From Micropterix aruncella (taxonomy: Eukaryota > Arthropoda > Insecta > Lepidoptera > Micropterigidae), in contig OX155965.1 of assembly GCA_944548615.1 (NCBI GenBank), positions 20,495,101 through 20,559,100 on the forward strand: a stretch of DNA of 64,000 bases, given 5' to 3'. How positions within the stretch are numbered: the first letter of the stretch is position 1; each line of letters begins with the position of its first letter. Below, in pieces: positions 58,677 through 64,000 of this stretch. The notes below the pieces were generated by a model. The model made no database searches, had not been told where the DNA came from, and saw nothing but the letters and a program-made list of their open reading frames with translations. The translations under genes were made by a program, and so were the position numbers.

Positions 58677-58880
58677 CTGTAAAAAGTTTAGAGCTGCTAG
58701 GAATTCGATCCCCCAGATGCAAATAGGAAAAATGAAGGAAACATTTTACATCCGAAATCGTCGTCGCTTTATGACGCATGATTAGGTCGATCGCGGCGTT
58801 AGCGTATTGAGCGGGAGAGATGTGTCGTCGGCAGGATAACAAGCTCCACGTGGCGAAATATCAGGGCGATATTAAATCCG
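58677..58880 (+). repeat. 205-bp direct repeat, right copy
   Basis: Matches 57643-57845; see there. Confidence 0.8.
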
Positions 58881-59240
58881 CGCGCGAAGTTGCACTCTGC
58901 AGATCGTCGCGCGAGATGCAGCACAGCCTTCCGCCGCCCGACCGATACCATTCTCGCCGGGAATAACTCAATCCGCGCGCGCGAGCACTCGGAAACTTAT
59001 TCAATTTTCCGCTCGGAGGGATCCGCTTCTTTGGTTCGGTTGCCACCTCAACGCCGCCCGCTGCGACGGCTACCGACGCTGGCGACTCAGGCTCGGGTGA
59101 CGTTTCCTCACTCACTCTCGCCTGCAACGAGGAAACTTTGCCTTCAACTATGCCGGCGATGCCTCGTTGCAGCTACGCAGGGAATCGAGGTTCTGCAATT
59201 ATGATATAAACCGCGACAATAAATACTTTGCGACAGGTAA
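58880..59240. other. GC-rich, CpG-rich island; possible first exon or promoter region
   Basis: Strikingly richer in G+C and CG than its surroundings, with open frames on both strands (104 and 88 codons) but no recognised motif. It is followed by GCGACAGGTAAAAACC (about 59229-59243), which would serve as a 5' splice site on the plus strand. Coding status is unknown. Confidence 0.3.
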
Positions 59241-59289
59241 AAACCTTTGACATTATATTTTATTTATTTTAGTACTTTTCTGACAAGGA

Positions 59290-59405
59290 CGCACTTCTAT
59301 GGGTGTGTCTGTGTGGATTCCTTCACGATAACGCCCAAACGCGTCATTATATTCAGCTAAAATTTGGCATACAGTCGTCATTCGGTAATGGCAAGAGTTG
59401 AAAAG
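59290..59405 (-). repeat. Repeat family D, end fragment
   Basis: TGTGTGGATTCCTTCACGAT, ACGCCCAAACGCG, CAGCTAAAATTTGGCATAC and GGCAAGAGTTGAAAAG are the tail-end landmarks of family D on the minus strand. Confidence 0.65.
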
Positions 59406-59680
59406 ATTTTACTTGAAATTTTCATTTGCTTTTTTTTTAAAATATTATTTAATGACAATGTATTACTAATTCTCTCTTCTATTGACTATTACCTAATTAA
59501 CTTACTCTGATTTTGTGCTATTGTTATAATATAATTTTAATTCTTTTAACAAATTATTTGCTATTTATTGCCTATTCATATATTGCATATTATGTAAGCT
59601 ACCTTGTTTTAAAAAATATATTTTAAAAATATATATTTTAAGCCTAAAAGGCCGGTGGTATCATACTGAAAAACGTTACT

Positions 59681-60374
59681 AAATCACAATCGCAACTAGG
59701 GTTATCGACTACAGCGGGCGAGCCCGTCACCTCAGGAAGTTTTAACGATTATTCGTCTATCTCCCTGGAGTGAGCGCAGAAGACTTGGACAAAAAAGTCC
59801 ACCGTCTAGCTCCGCCACCACAAATCCGTAAGAGGCCAACGCCTTAACCGCGAGATAGCCAGGGGTGTTACCCAGCGGGCTTACACTAACGCCCTTACTT
59901 CCAATTGCGACCAGATTACTCCAGTCTCTCGATTGGTTACGAGTTCGAGGTCGCTTGCGCGGTCCTCTCCCTTACGAAGCGGTGAAACGGTGTATACCGA
60001 ATCTATCGCGGACCACGGCATCCTTTGCCCGGCTGTTCACCCAGGATCGGGTAGCCGATGGTCGTTTCAAGAGCAGTCGCCGTAAGGTCCGCAACCACCC
60101 CCGCTCTATAGGAAACAGTACTGCTTCCAGACTCCCCCGACTGTTAGTCAGAGTGCGCAATCGATTGGCTTATACTCCACGGTGCGCAGACCGTCTAGGA
60201 GCGCCAGAAGGTTGATTCCCAGGGGAAACTAACTATAAGGCCAGAGACCTACCCAGGCTCGCACTTGGAGGCCGTCGGATAGGTGTTGACCCATGAGTGT
60301 GACCAGCCCTGAACAGAATGGGTCTTCGTGGCCAACTCAGCAAGGGCCCATTAATCCCCAAATCACAATCGCAA
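59681..60374 (+). mobile_element. 664-bp non-coding family, copy III, with 15-bp target duplication
   Basis: AAATCACAATCGCAA is present at 59681-59695 and 60360-60374; the element is 59696-60359. It starts CTAGGGTTATCGACTACAGC and ends GCAAGGGCCCATTAATCCCC. This is the only copy with both borders set. A 15-bp duplication and variable 5' ends fit target-primed retroposition (SINE- or LINE-derived). No poly-A, no RT and no conserved ORF. A B-box-like GAGTTCGAGGTC occurs inside (about 59941), without a clear A box. Confidence 0.85.
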
Positions 60375-60499
60375 TAATATAAAATTCTGTTAACCCTTCG
60401 AGTAGCGGCATAATTTCATGGTAGTCCGCCGCAATTTATTGGAATTTCTTGCAATATCGCCGCGATCGACAAAACGTACTATAACTATGGAACTACTAT

Positions 60500-60775
60500 A
60501 GCAATCTTAAAAAGAATAACTGTGGAATTATCGCATTAAAATTTCGTATGTAGTATATTGAAATTAGATAATTATGAATAAATATGAGAAAGTGGAAAAA
60601 GTGAAATAAACTCGGCATTTCTAATTTGTACTTGTCTTACGGAAAAGTACGGAACCCTATTTAGAAATTGTAAATACTGTCGTGATCTTTATTAGATTTT
60701 CTATCAAAAATAACATTTGGTTTTGCTTATTTACGTACAAAAATATTGAGATATTAACTCATAAAAACCAAAAAA
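60500..60775 (+). repeat. Diverged repeat shared with 17440-17765
   Basis: See 17440-17765 for the shared landmarks; here AAAAAGAATAACTGTGGAAT to TTTGCTTATTTACGTAC. Confidence 0.5.
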
Positions 60776-62454
60776 AAAATTGTGGTCTCGAAAAAAAAAC
60801 ATTTTTTTTTTAACATTACGCCAAAATTAATTTACAAATACGCCGAAAACTTCATATATTTTAGCAAAAAACAAAATAATATGTTTTTGTCAACGAATTA
60901 GGCAGACATTTTGCATTTTTAGGGTTATTTATCGCAAAAAAACTCAAATGGCGCCATAGCGATAAACAGCACTAAGTTTTTCAACTCAAAAAGAACAGGT
61001 AAAATTGGAATAAAATCTACATAAAATCACTGAATTCGGTTGATAAAGTGTTTTAGAATCAAATTTACTTACATTTCTATTCATATTCCAACTGAAAACA
61101 CTAAAAAACCCCACAACAAAACTGTTCACGACCCGATGTTTAACAATGACGACCGAACAGCGATTTTTGACAATGGAATTTTACCAGAAATATCGTTCAA
61201 TGACGCGCGAAATTATTTTAGCGGCCGTCTATGTATCTATGGTAATAATGAGATATTTGGTATGGATTTTAGGATGCGTTCGAATTAGAAAATTATATTA
61301 CTGTGCGCTCCGGGAGTAATCAGCCAATATTGGTCGTTACGTAGTCAACGGTGTTCTGATGTGCAACTAAATTTGGTCGTTACGTAGGAAAATAAACAAT
61401 GTTTTATTTATAAGAACTAACAAAAGTTTATTTAAAAAGTATGTTAAGAAAAATGAGATTGGGAGAGATACGTGACTGGTCTCACTTTTGGGGGTGCGTG
61501 TAACGCCGAGTTAATCCGTTAACTACGATTATTGTCATATGTAACATTATTGTTTTTTGCCCTAAAACAATGGGGACAATATTCGATAAAGCATCGTTAA
61601 ATTTAATAGAGTACCACTAACTTGTTTAGGCGAAAGAGAAAAATGGCGCTTGGTCCGTACGGCGAAATCTCAGTTTAATTCGAGACTTTTCCATCTAATC
61701 TGAGGAAACGGTTTAGTGTGTAAGGCTTCACGGGGCAGTTAAAAAGACATTAGTCACCCTTATCTATCGAGTCCTCGTCTCCGGAGCGGGGTGAAGTATT
61801 TCCTTCAGATATACCTTTTGTTCCAGAGGAGAAAAAGTTGAAATCACTGTAGTTAGGTCGTTTTACCCAACCGGCCGTTTCCTCCTGTAGCTATATGCGA
61901 GAGAAGAAAATGAACTTTCTATTCGTGGCTGCGACTTACCAAGCATAACATGTGCTAGTGAAATTGATGATATTTAGAAAAACAAAATAAATAGTGGACT
62001 GTACTGATATACATACTTTGCGTTGCTATTTCATTCATAATTACAACGCATGTTTGGTTGTTTGTTTAAAAAATAATGCACACAGCTCTGCACTGACTGA
62101 AGCACTGACTGAACTGGCAATAATAATGCAAAGGCACCGATTCTAAACTTGGTAAGTAGCTAACCGACTAGCATGATTGATTATTGTAACTAACAGATCG
62201 ATTTTAAAATGGCGTTAGGCGTTTAATGCTTTTGTTAATACCTCTATGTATTCTAATTAAATTCTCTGAAAAATGCATTTTACAATTATTCTTACATACT
62301 AAAATATGTATTAGTAGGAAGGATAGGTAGATACTGTAAACCCTCTCACCGTTGGTGGAATAAAGTTCAAGATCTCATGGCCGAACCCTGTGGAGCGGTC
62401 AGTTTGTGTCTATAAAGCGTTTGTCAAAGTGTTCCATGCAGCTAGAATTGTTTG
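60776..62454. other. No recognised gene or repeat
   Basis: Contains a locally repeated TTGGTCGTTACGTAG (about 61331 and 61373). The ORF at 61040-61288 has no motif. Confidence 0.4.
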
Positions 62455-62570
62455 TTTGTTTATTTGTTTTAAAAAACTTTATTGCACATACAATAGAATA
62501 CAACATGTTAGGCCTATTGCCAAGTGGCAATATCCTACGGCCATACCGACAGGATTATTGTAGCTAAATG
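62455..62570 (-). other. Possible LINE 3' UTR fragment
   Basis: TTAAAAAACTTTATTGCACA at 62468 resembles the reversed 3' end (AATAAAG) of insect LINEs, with GTTTGTTTATTTG simple sequence beside it. No coding part. Confidence 0.25.
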
Positions 62571-62744
62571 TATGTGTTTTTAAATTTATATTCGTATAAA
62601 TCTTGGAAACCTGCAAATTTGTAAGAAACGACGAGCAGATTTCAAAATAAACAACCTAAACCAAGGCTATAATACGGGAAATAAACATGAGCTCCATGTA
62701 CCCAAGCCAAATCTAAATTTATTTAAAAAAGGAATGTTATCTAC

Positions 62745-63421
62745 TATACTGTGAGTTGTCAACTACACAGGCTAATCCGTCACGCTAGAAAGTGTTAACG
62801 ATAGTGATCGTTCTATCTCCCGTTAGGTGAGTGTAGATGACTTAAAGACAATAAAAATCTACAGTCTGTCTAATTCAACATGCCCGATAGAAGCCAACGC
62901 CTTACTTCGAGGCACCGGGAAAGGTACCCAGCGGGCAGCCTAGCCCCGTCTACCAGTTTTAGAAGGATATCTTTATCCGGAATCAACTACCAGGATACGT
63001 CCAACCTCGCGACTGATCACGGGTCCGAAGTCGCTTGCGCGACCTATACCTGCCGTATATTCGGACTAAAGGCATCTTTTTCCCGGCTCAGAATTTAGGA
63101 TCAAATAACCTAATGGTCATTTCAAGAGTGGATGACGACAGGTCATCATCCACCCCCGCTGGTTAGGAGACAGTATATTTCCATAGTCTCCCGACTCCTT
63201 CAGCAATTAGTCAGAGTACACAACCGATTGGCGTCGCTGAACGGTGCAATCCCCTAGGAGAAACAGATCCACTAGCCGTGAAGCCTGAAACGCGATAGTC
63301 TTACCCGGGTAGCGTTTCACACGAGGAGGCTTCTAAATAGAAGTTGAATCGTGAGTTAGACCGATCAAAAAACACAATGAATTTTATGGCCCAAGCTGCA
63401 CGAAACCATTCGCTACCATGG
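62745..63421 (+). repeat. 664-bp non-coding family, copy IV (divergent subfamily)
   Basis: The 5' part (GTTGTCAACTACACAGGCTA, TGTTAACGAT, CGTTCTATCTCCC) aligns with copy III. The interior is diverged but collinear (GCCAACGCCTTAC, GTCGCTTGCGCGACC, GGTCATTTCAAGAG). The 3' end runs into TGGCCCAAGCTGCACGAAAC, shared with copy V at 23255 but not with copies I-III. Confidence 0.75.
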
Positions 63422-63589
63422 ATTTGTTACAACAGGATCCTAACCGTTTTCGGCTTTATTCTTAACTACAGACGATACATTGTTTCAGCATTACGATCCT
63501 GAAACAAAACCACAGTCCATGACCTTAACAGTCCATAACGGTCATCATCTCTAACTTCTAAGAAATTGAAGGCCGTTCCATCCGTGAGT

Positions 63590-63850
63590 AAGATCATTGG
63601 CTCTTTTTTCTGGAACAGTTAAGGGGGTTCGTGATGATTGAATAACTAGATCATAGAGGTCATAGATCACAGAGATCAACAGGGGCTATATATGCTAACC
63701 AAATAAAGAAAATCTAAACGAAATAAGAGTCATGGTCTCTCTTTTCTGGGACAGTCAAGAGATCGTGATGATGGAATACCTTGGTCATACAGCTATAGAT
63801 TGAATACCTTGGTCATAGAGCTGAACAAATGAAGAAAAATCGAAACTAAG
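63590..63850 (+). repeat. Diverged tandem duplication, ~136-bp period
   Basis: GGCTCTTTTTTCTGGAACAG and GTCTCTCTTTTCTGGGACAG (about 63599 and 63735) each lead into GTGATGAT(T/G)GAATA, GGTCATA and AAATAAAGAAAA / AAATGAAGAAAA. Confidence 0.65.
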
Positions 63851-64000
63851 TAAGTATAATACGAAAAGGCAAAGACGCTAAAATTGTTTTGTTTCACAAA
63901 GGTAGTGGTTTTGTTTCACCCTAGTATACAAGTCCAGAGTTACGAGGGCTGCAATTGAAGAAGCTGACTGATTTCCTGGAACATTCTTCATACTCACCGG

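Overview
The window is nuclear DNA of an insect, most likely a moth or butterfly. It is AT-rich and packed with short dispersed repeats of lepidopteran style. It carries BEL/Pao, mariner (DD41D), Penelope, piggyBac, hAT, Helitron-like and jockey/R1-like elements, plus four long (TA)n arrays and one 200-N assembly gap. I found no host protein-coding gene that I could defend, and no rRNA, genuine tRNA or CRISPR array. The lepidopteran assignment rests on recognising repeat styles, not on a search.

Region by region. At 1-515 is a dispersed repeat built of 120-bp units. At 1146-8609 is a complete, apparently young BEL/Pao LTR retrotransposon on the minus strand: near-identical 844/845-bp LTRs, 5-bp target duplication, tRNA-Tyr-type primer site, polypurine tract and an open 1838-aa gag-pol. 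It sits in the middle of a 30-bp palindrome. At 9.1-15.4 kb are LINE fragments, a CTAG-ended repeat, and a full-length DD41D mariner with one frameshift. At 15.4-25.8 kb is mostly unrecognised AT-rich DNA with a 226-bp Helitron-like element, copies of a 664-bp non-coding family, a MITE and a 550-bp (TA)n array. At 26-37 kb are more MITEs, a foldback element, minisatellites and three LINE 3' ends.

At 39.7-44.6 kb two Penelope-like retroelements lie in the same orientation, one with an open RT plus GIY-YIG frame and one decayed, each with a long (TA)n array at its 5' edge. At 46.0-46.5 kb is a 415-bp internally deleted hAT element with target duplication. At 49.7-51.7 kb is a complete but decayed piggyBac element bounded by TTAA, with internal copies of a palindromic subterminal motif; a 147-bp element with 9-bp target duplications has landed in its transposase. 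At 52-60 kb are nested insertions (a CTAG-ended repeat inside a larger repeat, and a Helitron-like element inside that), a 290-bp foldback MITE and a tRNA-derived SINE. At 58-63.5 kb are three same-strand copies of the 664-bp family.

The features do not form a pathway. The window is a record of successive insertions. The less ordinary items are: 29-30-bp palindromes, each flanked by a different 7-bp direct repeat, at two places; the 147-bp hairpin-rich element that shares a hairpin architecture with the Penelope 3' regions; the 664-bp non-coding family with a 15-bp target duplication; and the repeated palindrome inside the piggyBac element.
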